Below are positions 48,395-59,900 of a DNA stretch of 64,000 bases, in pieces. A program made the position numbers and the translations under genes. Source of the stretch: Parasponia andersonii. Lineage: Eukaryota > Streptophyta > Magnoliopsida > Rosales > Cannabaceae. Below the pieces are notes generated by a model that was not told where the DNA came from, did not search any database, and saw nothing but the letters and a program-made list of their open reading frames with translations. The stretch spans positions 966,512 to 1,030,511 of the forward strand of contig JXTB01000036.1 in the NCBI GenBank assembly GCA_002914805.1, read 5' to 3'. Numbering within the stretch: position 1 is the stretch's first letter; each line of letters opens with the position of its first letter.

Positions 48395-48770
48395 CAGATC
48401 TGAAGAAAAAGAAAGAAAGGGCGTAGAAGAACAAAGAATAGTGAAAGAGAAAGAGAAAGATTGAGAAGATAGAATTGAGAGAGACAATAATGGTAGAATA
48501 CCCAATAGAACAACTAAGGACTAAAATCCAGTCGAATTCTCAAAAAATTCCACCTAAACTCATCAACTATAACACTCATCTAAGCCCATTGTCATCAAAT
48601 GAACAATCCTAAAATGACCAAAAGAACTCAGTCCCCAAAACAACACTTGGGTCACACTGGAAGAACAAAAATATAAAACCACAATAAGATAAAAGATGGA
48701 AAAAAGAGAGACAAAATTTCTAAGAAGCCTAGTTACTATTGCAAGCATAATAAATCCAGGATAATTTAGT
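48395..48770. repeat. Long direct repeat, copy 1 (about 375 bp)
   Basis: Begins ATCTGAAGAAAAAGAAAGA and ends AATCCAGGATAATTTAG. It aligns over its whole length with 51282-51652, with many substitutions. It lies upstream of the RepHel start, in the non-coding 5' part of the presumed Helitron. Confidence 0.75.
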
Positions 48771-49139
48771 TGCGTTGATCACCATCTATGAACATTCCTA
48801 GTCTAGAAAAAATAAGGAAAAGATTCTTAACCTAAAATTATTTCTTACAACATTCAGAGACTAAAATTACAAAGCTCTACTTCAAGAAGGGATCAATAAT
48901 GAAAGCCATTATTCATGACAATTTCCGGGCAGCATATATAGTGCTTAACATGATAAAGAAATAAATAGTGATCATCGTCAAATACATGAGAAATTTTAAA
49001 ACAAAATTGAAAAAAGAATTCAAGGAGAGAAGAAAAAGAAAAAAAACAAAAACAAAAAGATAGAAATAAAATAAGAGCAAAAGATGATAACAAAAGTAGT
49101 TGAGGTGGAGTTAATAAGAAAAAAAATAAAATCAACTCA

Positions 49140-49440
49140 CGCAGAAAGTGGAAATAAAAAGGATGAAGTAAAATAATTTCATAACAGAACGAAAGAAACA
49201 GATATATTAAATAAAAAGATATTGAGAGAAACACAATAATATTTTATAGCATCCAATCCTAAGAGGAAGAAAGAAAGAAATGGAATCAGTTTAGAGACAA
49301 AATGGAAATACAAAGAAGCAAATAAAACAACTTTATAACAGAACAAAAGAAAGAGACATACTAAATAAAGGAATATTAAAAGAGAGAAAATAACATTTTG
49401 CAACATCCAATGCAAAAAGAGCGAAATAAAGAACTCACCA
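49140..49440. repeat. Tandem repeat, two copies of about 170 bp
   Basis: The stretch from about 49140 (GGAAATAAAAAGGATGAAGT through TAGCATCCAATCCTAAGAGG) is repeated from about 49303 (GGAAATACAAAGAAGCAAAT through GCAACATCCAATGCAAAAAG). A shared word is TTTATAACAGAAC / TTCATAACAGAAC. Antisense open frames here are Phe/Leu-rich artefacts of A-rich DNA. Confidence 0.65.
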
Positions 49441-50125
49441 AAGAAAACTCAAATTAAACATAGTATAGTAATTGACAATACAATAATAAATAGCTAAATG
49501 TAAATATAACAGAATTTAATAAAGCATTACAGCAACACATAATATCTAATGCTGCAATGAAAAACATAAATATAACAATCACATACCAGCAACACACAAA
49601 TTAAGCATTAATTAGTGACAGAACAATGGACAAAAATTAACAAAAATAAGCAAAAATAAACAATGACATATAACAAAGCATAATAAATACTGATAATACC
49701 TGAAATACTTGTAGAGAAAGCCTTTAAAACCTATTTTCAGATAAGTATAGCTCATACACATAGTAAAGTAGAGTGTAGAAGAGCAATATATATGGCTAGT
49801 AGAGGGAATATTGAGTTTATAGTATCATAGATAAGAGGAAAGACAGAGAGAAGCAAAGTTTCAAGTGTATGGTAAAAACTAAGTAACAAAGAGAAATATA
49901 TAGAAAGTACTAAACGAACACTTAATTAAACAAATAACAGTATTTTAGAAAAACACATGTAATAGTAGAAATATATTGAGAAAAAGAAAGAAAAAAAATA
50001 AAAATTTTGTTAAGTATGACAGGCTGACGTCAGTAGACAACAGAAATAGGATATTATCTCTCCGTAATTTCACTACATTTCCAAAAATATAATAAAACAA
50101 AAAATTTCCTCATTTCTATACTATT

Positions 50126-50615
50126 ATCAATTTTTCTTTTTACTATTTATCTTTGTTTTTCTCCCTTTTTTCCCTATTTTTTCCCTAATTGAAATAACTT
50201 AAAAAAAAACAAGAGTATTAATTCACTTTACAGTAAAAAAATCTGAAATCTTAAATGTAAAGGGACAGATTATTAGAGATTGAAACGAAGATCATCATTA
50301 AGATGGAAAAAATCCAAGACAGATAAGAAAATATCAAGACAAAGTAAAAAATGAAGACACTTATGAGAATATTCTAGTTTTTCTTTTTGCTATTTGTCAT
50401 TGTTTTTTCCTTAATCGGAATAACATAAAAAACAGAAAGTATATTAATGAAGTTTATAGTACAGAAATCTGAAATTGTAAATACAGAGAGACAGGTCATC
50501 ACAGATTGAAACAGAGATCGTCATTAAGATGGAAAAAATGCAACACAGATAAGAAAATATCAAACAAAAGTAGAAACATGGAGAAACTTCTGATAATAAT
50601 CTAGAAAACTAAATA
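50126..50615. repeat. Tandem repeat, two copies of about 240-250 bp
   Basis: Copy 1 (50126-50378) and copy 2 (50379-50615) both start TTTTTCTTTTT(A/G)CTATTT, both carry ATCATTAAGATGGAAAAAAT or a one-base variant, and both end near AATATTCTAG / AATAATCTAG. They abut directly. Confidence 0.8.
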
Positions 50616-51281
50616 CATGGATACAAAATACCTACCAACCATTATATACATAGATATATACGTATATACCTGAATATATTTTTTTACACTTTATAATAGA
50701 GAATGAAACAATAAAAATACTACCGTATTTAAAAAATAAACACTTAAATAACCAACAACATAATAAAATGCATATACATAAAAGACTTTAGCGAAATAAA
50801 TTCAAAAATAAAATCTATATATACGGATCCAATCCTAGAACAAACTGAAAAGAAAAATACAATAGACTAATTCTAAAAACTATCACGATCAAGTAATTCA
50901 AAGGCAAAATAGATAAAAAAAAACAAGAGCGATTATTACACATATGAACACATACAAAGATCTCATGAACAACAATTAGAGGAAAAAAAAAAGAGAATAA
51001 GACCAAGAGATGTCAAAACAATAATAAGTTAAAGGGAAAAAAATACCCGATTAAGAGGGAATAATAGGGTCGAACCCAGATCCCTGCAACCAAGTCGAAA
51101 TGAACGAATAGAAGACCGGAAAATAAAAAGTCAAAAGGAAGAAAAAGGGGAAAAACGCAGATGATAGAACACAAAAAGAAGCCATCAGAAGGGTGAAAAA
51201 AACTAAAAATTTTTCATAAAGCATAAATAAAAAGAGTCATAACCTAAGAGACCATGAACCATATTAAAAATGCAAATAAAA

Positions 51282-51652
51282 GATCTGAAGAAAAAGAAAG
51301 AGGGATCAGAGAAGAACGAAGAGTATAGAGAGAGAGAGAGAAAGATCAAGAAGATAGAATTGGAAGAGGATAATGATAGAATATTCAGCAGAATAATCAA
51401 GGACCAAGAACCAACAAAAATCCCAAAAAATTCCACCTAAACCCATCGGCCATAACATGCACCCAAGGCCATTTTTGACAAATCAGTAATCTAAAAATGA
51501 CCAAAATAACCCCATCTCCAAAACAAATCCCAGGTCATACTGAAAGGATAAAAACGTAAAATCACAATAACGTAAAAAGCGAAAAAAAAAATAACAAAAT
51601 GTCCAAAAAAACTCGGTTACTGTACTAAGCACAGTAAATCCGGGACAACTTA
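51282..51652. repeat. Long direct repeat, copy 2 (about 370 bp)
   Basis: Partner of 48395-48770, offset by about 2.89 kb. Its right edge is 19 bp from the candidate Helitron 5' terminus at 51671, so read on the minus strand it forms the very start of the element. Confidence 0.75.
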
Positions 51653-51671
51653 GGTATATATAATAATAAGA

Positions 51672-53690
51672 TTTTACAAATCTAAGTAAACAAAGAAATA
51701 GTGATGTCACGCATGTTATTTAAATCTTGTGTTCTTCTTTTATTTTAGGTATGAGAATAATCTTTACAATTTTTAATGAAAAAATAAGGAAAAATAATTT
51801 TTTAAGTTTCATGATTATCATACACCATTATAATTATGACTTGAAAGCCTTAACAATTCTTATAATCTTATCTCAAAGGAAGGGGGGCATTATATCAACA
51901 ATTAACTAACAAAACAAAATATTAATTTTTATTCGTTAAGACATTATTATTTTTTCTTTATATCTAGCTTATTGTGGCTTCTAATTAGTGAAAACCTTTT
52001 TTTTTTTTTTTTTTAAAAAAAATTGCACGTCAGGCTGATCATTAATAATGTTTAAATTGCAAACATGGCATGGAGAATAAGTGTCTCCTGATTTCATAGG
52101 AAAGAATAAAAAAGATGAAAAATAAAAGAAAGTGGCTGACTAATTTAGTCACTTGGTTGGCATGCATTAAAGTACAAATTTTTTTCCCCCACAAATCATT
52201 ATGTTTTTCATATAGCACTGGCCATAATTAATGTTTAGAACTATTTTCGGCAAAAGATGCAGAGGAGTGGAGAAACAGTCAAAGCAAATTAAAATTTGTA
52301 CAATTTGGTAATAAATATTGTGAACGTAGACATATATTGAACAAATGGGGCCATTCCTGCATCATAGACACTAAAACCGCAATAATCGTTTTTTAATTGA
52401 GTCGAAACTAACATTTATGTCAAATCTTCTTAAAGTAAAATATAATCTTTTATCAGAAAAATATAAACATGAAATGTAAAAATATTAATGTCAGGGAATA
52501 TAGCATTTCATGGAAAAAGATTAATGTCAAGGAATATTTTTTTTTAAGTGGAGCTTAACTAACAACCATCACTTCTATTCTTTAAGTTGATTAGCTAAAA
52601 AAAATAAAAGAAACAAATCCTTCGTTGATAATTCCAACATCTTCGCCTTACCATTTTATTATGACAAAAAAATGGAAAAAAAATGCAAAACTAGATTTAG
52701 TATTAAAGGAATGATTTATCCTAGAAAAAAATTCTTCTTATATAAAAAAGAATATAATCATCTTTTGTCTAATTTTGGTTTTGCAATTTATATCCAACTA
52801 ATATCTAGTTTGGTATCTTAATTTATGTCTAATCATAAATCAATACTATTGTGTATAAAGTTGTAGAACTTTAAATGAAAATGATAAACAATTTTTTTTA
52901 TTCAGGTGATAAAAATCGAAAATGATAAACGATTTTTTTTATTCAGGTGATAAAAATCATATAGTTTAAAACTGATAAAACAAGGGTCAAAATTGTTTTA
53001 TCAATTTTAAACTATATGATTGTTTTATCAGTTTTAAACTATATGATTTTTATCACCTCAACAAAAAAATAATAAAAAGATTTTAAATAATATATTATTG
53101 TTTTTCTTTTGAAGTACACATATATTATCAATTTATTCATTAGACATATATTCTCCAATTGATACTCTCTATCCCAATCCCATGCTAAAATCAAATTAGC
53201 ATTTTGACCACCAGACAAAAAAAAAAAAAAAACTCCACTAGCATGATAAATTAATATTTAAATCAGATAATATTTTTCTACAGCATAATAGTATTTGAAG
53301 CATAACCTAAATTTAGTATTATTTGATACTGTAATATTAGTTCAGACTTAATTGGATTGATAATTATGGTATAGAGTTCAATCTCACCCTCGGAAAAATA
53401 ACACCTTTAGCACAACATTTTTGCAGCATTGAAGATGGTCCAATAAGCCAAGAGCAAACAAGCAAAGCCTTGTACGTACGTACCAAACAAAGATGTGAAC
53501 GTGTTATAGAGGATGATTTTGTTCAGAAGCAAAAAAAAGAAAACAAAAAAAAAAAAAAAGGGTCAACGAAGAATGGGCATATTTGTCATTTCGGTTAAAG
53601 ACTAATTTTATTTCTTTTGTTACATACTTTAAACATATTTTTAAATTTAATTTTTTTATTTTATTTTTGGGTGTTCTTCTCCTATTGGAA
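51672..53690. other. Intergenic, AT-rich, with a small inverted-repeat cluster
   Basis: No gene seen. Poly-T at about 51999-52014. A 46 bp tandem pair and a perfect inverted repeat lie at about 52876-53058 (listed separately). Right of 53690 the promoter of the DUF1644 gene begins. Confidence 0.6.
52945..53058. repeat. Perfect 38 bp inverted repeat with a partial third arm
   Basis: The left arm 52945-52982 begins AGGTGATAAAAATCATATAG; the right arm 53021-53058 is its exact reverse complement. The 38 bp spacer holds a near copy of the right arm (about 52991-53020). The left arm is also preceded by a 46 bp tandem duplication (about 52876-52968). Confidence 0.9.
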
Positions 53691-55213
53691 AAGAAGGAGC
53701 CGAAGAAAGATAAGGGGACCCGGGACCCTACCAACTCTTTGTGAGAGAAACTGACCTCTTCAGGGGCACACAATCAAGCAAAGACCATTATAACTTGCCC
53801 AACCAAGTTTTCTATTCGAAGATCCTACTAGTTGGGTTATTCAGTCTTCTGGGTTTTTATTTTTCAATACAAATATTTTTATTATAAGGTGAACCACTCT
53901 CTCTCTCTCTCTCTGCCTCTTCTAGTTTCTGAGTTTTTTTTTGTTTGATCCTGTAGTTATGAATTTCAGTTGATTTGCTAAATACCCATTTGTTGTTTTT
54001 CGTTTTTATGATGAGTCTTTTGTATTTTTGTTATATATTTGTTGTTTTATATGAATATGCTGATAAACCCATGCTTTTGAATTGATCAATTTCTCAGTTG
54101 TTGATTTTGATGATGCACTTTTGGTCAAAGTTCTTGTGTATCTTATTGTTTGTAAACGAATTTGATTTTTATTTTCTGTTTTGGATGTTATTAATCCATT
54201 TTAGTTATTACCCATGATTATGAATTGATGAACTTAATTTTTAGTGTCCATTTTGATGTCCTCCAGTGCACCTATATGTTGTTTTTGGGCTTTTTACTTC
54301 CAGTACACCGAATAACTATTCGTTTATGTTGATTTCAGACTGAAAATGATTGTTCTGAAGCAGGCAGAAAATACTAGATTGCGGGTCTTTTTTTATTTTT
54401 TAAGATTAATTTTAATTATCCATTTTAACCAAAATGTGAATATACGTCTGACATCATACTAGCTACCGAAAATAAGTCTGATAAAGCTGAAGAAATGACA
54501 TTTCCTAGATGATGTTGTTTGCTTTTAGTTAATTGGTTCACCTGTGTCTAAACTCTTTATTGTATTTAGGGTATACTTTTTTTATTTAAAAAAAACAAAA
54601 AGAACTCCATTTAATTGAGGGTAAGGTTGTTTTAATTAGTTATTGACTCCCAGGATCTCAAAAAGCCTTTGTTGTAAAAATCGGTTGCATTTTTCACATC
54701 TTCTTCTTCAAGGAAGACCTGGATTTTGTTTTCTTTTTTTTTGGGACATTGGTTTTTTTTTTTTTTTTTTTTTTTTTTTTGTTTTTTGGGTGAAAGTTAG
54801 AACATAGATGCTAATCATGCTACTCACTATTTTCCCTCCATCCCGAACCCAATTCTAGATGCTGTGCTGGATTATTAGTTTCTTATAATGTAATGGATGG
54901 AGCTTAAATGGTTACTTATTGGACTTTTGTACTTCGGTTTCTGAATTCTTGAAATATTATTTCAAGGACAAAATAAGAGAGCTCTACTGTATGCCTTATT
55001 TCTAATATTTGTTCGCTTATCCTAGAATTATCTTTTAGTTGACATTATTATTATTTTTTTCCATATGCAGCTTTGTATGATAGCGTGCTACACTGAATCA
55101 AGGGCTTGCTGTATCTTTCTATGAGCTAATAAGATCGATTTTTTTTGTTGTTTTTGATCTATGTGCAACACACATGCCGTGTGCTTGTTCATTTTCTAGG
55201 AAATAGACCATTC
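53690..55213 (+). promoter_or_regulatory. Promoter and long leader of the DUF1644 gene, with 5' UTR intron(s)
   Basis: A less AT-rich stretch (GGGGACCCGGGACCC at about 53713-53727) and (CT)n at 53897-53915 look like a plant core promoter and early leader. Acceptor-like TTTTCTAG (ends 55199) and CATATGCAG (ends 55070) suggest at least one intron of about 1.2 kb in the leader. The exact transcription start is not visible. A long T run lies at 54751-54780. Confidence 0.45.
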
Positions 55214-56815
55214 ATGGCTTTAAACCGTTATAGTGAGAGAGGGCTTCAACTGAACATATCTGACATGAATGAAGTTCAGCTGATTACCAATTGGGAAGAT
55301 GTGATTTGCCCTATATGTTTGGATTTCCCTCACAATGGTGTACTTCTTCAGTGCTCATCTTATGAGAAAGGATGTCGTCCTTTTGTCTGTGACACAAACC
55401 ACTTGCACTCAAATTGCTTGGATCGTTTTAAAAGTGCATATGGCATGTCACCTTCCTCCACATCTGACGCAATTAATGAAGTGAGCCCTGAGCCAACAGA
55501 ATCAGAAGAGAACAAACCAAGTTGTCCCCTTTGTAGGGGGGAGGTTACAGGATGGGTGATTGTTGATAATGTCCGTACACATCTGGATGAGAAGAAACGC
55601 TGCTGCGATGAGGAGCAGTGTAAATTTATGGGTACCTACTCAGAACTTCAGAAACATGCTCAAAAGGAGCACCCACATGCTCGACCATCAAAAATTGATC
55701 CTGCACGGCAGCTTGACTGGGAGAATTTCCAGCAGTCCTCTGAGATTATTGATGTTTTGAGCACTATTCATTCAGAAGTCCCACGAGGTGTGGTTCTGGG
55801 AGACTATGTGATAGAATATGGAGAGGAGGAAACTGGAGATGAGTTTGAGGACTTCCCTGGGGACAAAGGTAACTGGTGGACGTCCTGTATCTTGTATCAG
55901 GTTTTTGATAACTTCAGGAATTCTAGAAATCGAAGAAGGTCAAGAGTTAGTGATGCAAGAAGAGGAAGCCGCAGATCAAGTTATGATACTTCAAACTCTG
56001 ATGAGGGTTCTGTGACATCTGTAGAATTTGCAGACAATAGGGCAGATGAAACTGATGATGAGTTTGTGAGCACAAGTGCCCCCTCGAGGAGTGGTTCCAG
56101 TCATCGAAGGTCGTAGTACCTTATCATTTTTTCATATATACATAGACATATATTTAAATGGGATTCTTTATCATGTTAATTTTTTTTTAAAAAAAATTTC
56201 ATATTTTGAGATGCATGATAATTTTTTTTATTCATCTGATAGTTTTCATTTTAAGTTCTCTAACTGCAGTTACTTTTATGAATTAATGTTTCCTTTGATG
56301 ATGAGAAATTGAATTTGGCGTGATCTTGTGACAGAAAAGGGATTTGATAAATTGGAACTTCCATATTATAATGTCTCTATATCTACTCTATCACTTTGGA
56401 ATCTTGGGACTTATATGGCAGTTGTCCAAGACTCCCAAGTCATCAGGGTGTACCTTGGCTCTGTTAAGTCTAGTGCCCTTTTTTTTTAACTGAAGTAACT
56501 TGTGAAAATGTTCAATTCCTGCTATAGAAATAGGAGCCATTTTTTGGTTGACTATCTTACCTGGCATTCATATCTTTGCCACTTAAAAAGCTTGAGTTTT
56601 CAAGAATTACATGTCCTGTGTATCTGGAAGTTAGCAAAGCTTGTTTTCATTTTTATTTGTCGAAATAAGCGTTTCTCTAAGCTCATTCTGTCTTGTATAG
56701 TTTGTTAAAGCATAATCTTAGAGTTAAATTGTTTATTTTCTGTACGTTTAATTTATGCATACTGGCTTTTATCTACAGTTCTCGGAGACGACGTTCTCGC
56801 TTCTACGACAATTAG
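55214..56815 (+). CDS. DUF1644 family zinc-finger protein, 310 aa, 2 coding exons
   Basis: Plant-specific DUF1644 protein with a RING-like Cys/His region. Exon 1 is 55214-56109 and exon 2 is 56779-56815. Conserved parts: CPIC (32-35), PHNGVLLQCSSYEKGCRPFVCD (39-60), HSNCLD (65-70), CPLCRGEVTGW (104-114), a C2H2-like finger (C131, C136, H148, H153), then HPHARPSKIDPARQLDW and GVVLGDYVIEYG (about 154-240). The tail is acidic and Ser/Arg-rich, ending RRRRSRFYDN. Some rice members are reported to act in salt and ABA responses; the molecular function is not established. The start at 55214 is the first ATG after the last plausible leader acceptor (55199). The upstream in-frame extension to 55145 runs through T-rich intron-like sequence and was rejected. 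If the intron is kept, the protein ends 12 residues earlier at the TAG at 56114-56116. Confidence 0.9.
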
Positions 56816-57791
56816 GTATGCTCTATCCTTTGATCACCTGCATTATCTTTTTCGTGCAGGTTTTACTTTCTGTAACATGGAAAAACTATGATGAACTTAC
56901 AGCAAGTCGAGGCTCTTAATACTTTCAATACCTATTACCTTCAAGGTATTGAATATGTTCTCCTCATTGAGATGGCTGTACTTGACTCTTTATATTTCTA
57001 TTGCCGTATATCTTGCTACAGAAAATCATCTCGCAGTGCTTGAATAGAAGTGATAGCATGGGAAAGAAAGAGATCCAAATGGAAGTGGAAAAACACTGGA
57101 ATTGTTGCTGTGGCTTCTTCTCTTGGAACATTTAGAAGCTGCATCTGGATCATGACTTGTTAAGTTTTTAGTGCAATTGCCTATGTATACACATGGATTT
57201 CGAACATTTTCGTGACAATCCCATAGCTTGCTAGTTTCTTTGGTATCTAACTAGTTTATTTTCCCTAGTCTGTTTAGCAAATCTGGTATTGTCATGGCTT
57301 CTAACATCCTTTTACTTGTCGAGACCTGATAGTTTGGTCCTAATATGCTCGTGTGAGAGAGTGATTTGTTGGGTCCTAATCTGCTTGTGATATTGTGATC
57401 AAACTCGTTCGATGTCAAGAAATCGTTATAGGCTGTTTCTATCTTTGCTAAAATACCTCATTGCTGGATTTCGGCGCAGATAAAATGATATTTTTTCAGC
57501 TGTTTGCTTAATGAGATCTTTTAATGAAAGTTATGTGTCTTTTATGGCACCCCTGATTAGCACAAGTGAAATATATTTCATTTTTCTAGTTGTATTAAGA
57601 GAATCCATAATTGTTTTTAGTCTGAATGAATGTCAGTCTTTGGTCGGTACAAACAGAATCAAGGACTTCTTCATTTTTGGCCACAAACATTTAAATTTTT
57701 TTCCCTTTTTTTTTTTATTTAACAAATAAAATTTGACTACTCAGTGAACAGCCTTAAGAGGTGAATGGTCTTTTTAATTAACTTTAAAGAA

Positions 57792-57792
<1 letters not shown>
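56816..57792 (+). other. 3' UTR region of the DUF1644 gene, with a likely UTR intron
   Basis: The stop TAG (56813-56815) is directly followed by GTATGCTC, a donor, and TTGCTACAG ending at 57020 is a fair acceptor, so a 3' UTR intron of about 205 bp is likely, with the last exon from 57021. The end of the transcript is probably between 57200 and 57500. Nothing else seen. Confidence 0.5.

Positions 57793-57859
<67 letters not shown>
57793..57859. repeat. Long (TA)n microsatellite
   Basis: About 33 TA units, ending directly at a GAGGCACC word and the palindrome at 57871-57889. Confidence 0.9.
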
Positions 57860-57862
<3 letters not shown>

Positions 57863-57870
57863 GCACCATT

Positions 57871-57889
57871 TGAGGCACTAAGTGCCTCA
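57871..57889. repeat. Perfect short palindrome
   Basis: TGAGGCACTAAGTGCCTCA folds into a 9 bp stem around one base. A further AGGCACC lies 5 bp to its left. It may be the end of a small transposon that begins or ends at the TA tract; the partner end was not found. Confidence 0.7.
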
Positions 57890-58439
57890 AAGACAAAAAT
57901 GTGAGGGTTTTTTACTTGGAGTTATCCAAAGAAATATAACAGGTAACTTGTCAAAAATATTTATGGAAAATCGTGAAATTTTCTTTTAGGGGCGATAGTG
58001 TAAAACTATTGACATAAAAAATTATTAAACTGAAAAAAAATAAAAGGCTGAAATGAAAAATTATAACGAAATTATTATTCATTTTATGCAATTTGAATAT
58101 TTTGGGCTTGTGAAAATAATTTAATGACAAATATTATGTATCAAAAAGCAAATATTATGTATCAAAGAGCACATATTTTGCTTTAAAGAATAAGTATTTA
58201 GTTGTATTTAAAGCTTTTGTTGTCGTTTTTACTATTTTGACGTTGTTTGTTTTCCATTTTCTTATTTTTTTTAAATTTTCTTTTGAAATTAATAAATTTT
58301 TTAAACTCATCACTAATAAGTCCAATTAAAAGTATGAATATTACAATATAAATAGATTCATGTTCATCCCTTTCAAGAGTGACTAAGAAAAAATTGAATA
58401 AAATATCATAAAACAAGTGATATTAGTGAGAAACTCAGT

Positions 58440-59900
58440 TTATTTTATATCATTAAGTATAATGTGATAAATTGAGAGACTATAATTAACTTAATAATAT
58501 TACATATTGTCATATGTTAAAAGTAGAAATAAATTGGATAAATTTTGGAAAAGTAAGAGAAAAATCACATCAATTTATTATCATTAATCCTAATATCACG
58601 AAATAGGTAAGTATGGTATTTAGATTAACATTATTGCATATTGTCTTATGCTAAAATTAGACTCAAAATCTATGAATTTAGCAAAATATTATGAAATTTC
58701 ACATTAATTTGATATGACTAATAATTATATCACAAAGTATGTAGTTATAATATTTAGCTTAACACTATTATACATATTGGTAAAATTAAATTTGAATTGA
58801 ACGACTTTGAACTAATTAGTGAGAAATATAATTAATTGAATATATTTTAGTTTTGACAAATTAAGTATTATTTTAATTTATATAACAATATTTCCATATT
58901 GTCATATAATCAAATTAGATTTAAATTGAATGAATTTACATTAATTGATTAACTAAATATATTTTAGTATAACGTGACAAATGACTAATAATTAAATCAC
59001 AAAGTAGGAAATTATAATAGGTAGTTTAATTTTAATACATATTGCCTCTTTTGTAAAATTAGACTTAAATTGAATGACATTGAATTAATTGGTGATAAAT
59101 GTAATTAATTTAACCTTTTTGAGTAAAATATGACAAAGTAATTGATTATAGGTATTTTGTATAACACTAAATACATATTGTTACATGATCAAATTATAAG
59201 CTATCATTAATTACAATAATTTGTATAATATTGATTATATATTGTACTAATTAGTGAGAAATTAAGGTAATTTAATATATTTGAGTATAATATGAAAAAG
59301 TAAGTGAGTAAAATACCTAGTATAATACTATTATAAACTACCTTCTACTTAAATATAATACAAACTAGATGAATTTCGCTAAATTAAATGAAAATTCACA
59401 TTAATCAATTATCACCATTTATAATCTCACTAAGTATATGACTATAGTATTTATCATAATATTATTATATGTTAACTCATGATCAAATTAGATATTAAAT
59501 GAATGACTTTGCACTAAATAGTGAGACATTTTATTAATTTAATATTATTGTATATTGTGGCAAAGTAAGCCACTAGAATACTTAGTATAATGTTATATAT
59601 TTTCTCATTATAATATTATATATTTTCTCATTCTAAAATTATTTAAAAAATAGAAGTAGTTTTTAAAATTAAGTGAAAATTCAAATTAATCTAACATTAC
59701 TTATCATGATAATAGGACAAAGTTTGTGAATATAGTACTTGTAATAATACCAATACATATTGCTACATGATCAAAATAGATACAAAATGAATGAGTATGC
59801 ACTTAGTAGTTATAAATTTAATAAATTCAATATCTTTCGCTATGACAAAGCAAGTGACTATATGCCAAAGTATAAGACTATAAATGCTATATAAAGTGAA
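58440..59900. repeat. Decayed tandem array, about 11-12 units of roughly 135 bp
   Basis: A word like TACATATTGTCATATGATCA recurs at about 58501, 58635, 58771, 58892, 59036, 59172, 59332, 59465, 59598 and 59756, with steps of 120-160 bp. Between these come shared pieces such as AAATTAGATTTAAATTGAATGA, TTAATTAGTGAGAAAT and GACAAAGTAAGTGACTATA in the same order. Units have diverged strongly. It has no coding potential. Confidence 0.75.

Larger units (their letters stand above)
40125..51671 (-). mobile_element. Large decayed Helitron, minus strand (ends tentative)
   Basis: The minus strand carries, in order, a Helitron Rep/helicase gene (47254 to about 43130) and an RPA70-like gene (42938 to about 40828), the usual content of autonomous plant Helitrons. 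The candidate 5' end is TCTTATTATTATATATACC at 51671 with a host A before it; the candidate 3' end is CTAG at 40128-40125 followed by T, with only a weak GGTG/CACC hairpin just inside. A Helitron inserts between A and T without duplicating the target, so both ends fit, but the 3' hairpin is poor. The coding content is firm; the limits are not. Span would be about 11.5 kb. Confidence 0.65.

Noticed and set aside
48893..49415. Phe/Leu-rich frames that look like multi-pass membrane proteins
   Set aside because: They are antisense to A-rich, tandemly repeated Helitron DNA; composition alone explains the hydrophobic look. The same applies to frames at 50815-51006, 51203-51436 and 51483-51710.
55145..55213. 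N-terminal extension of the DUF1644 protein (23 extra residues)
   Set aside because: The stretch is T-rich and ends in TTTTCTAG, an acceptor, so it is intron rather than coding.
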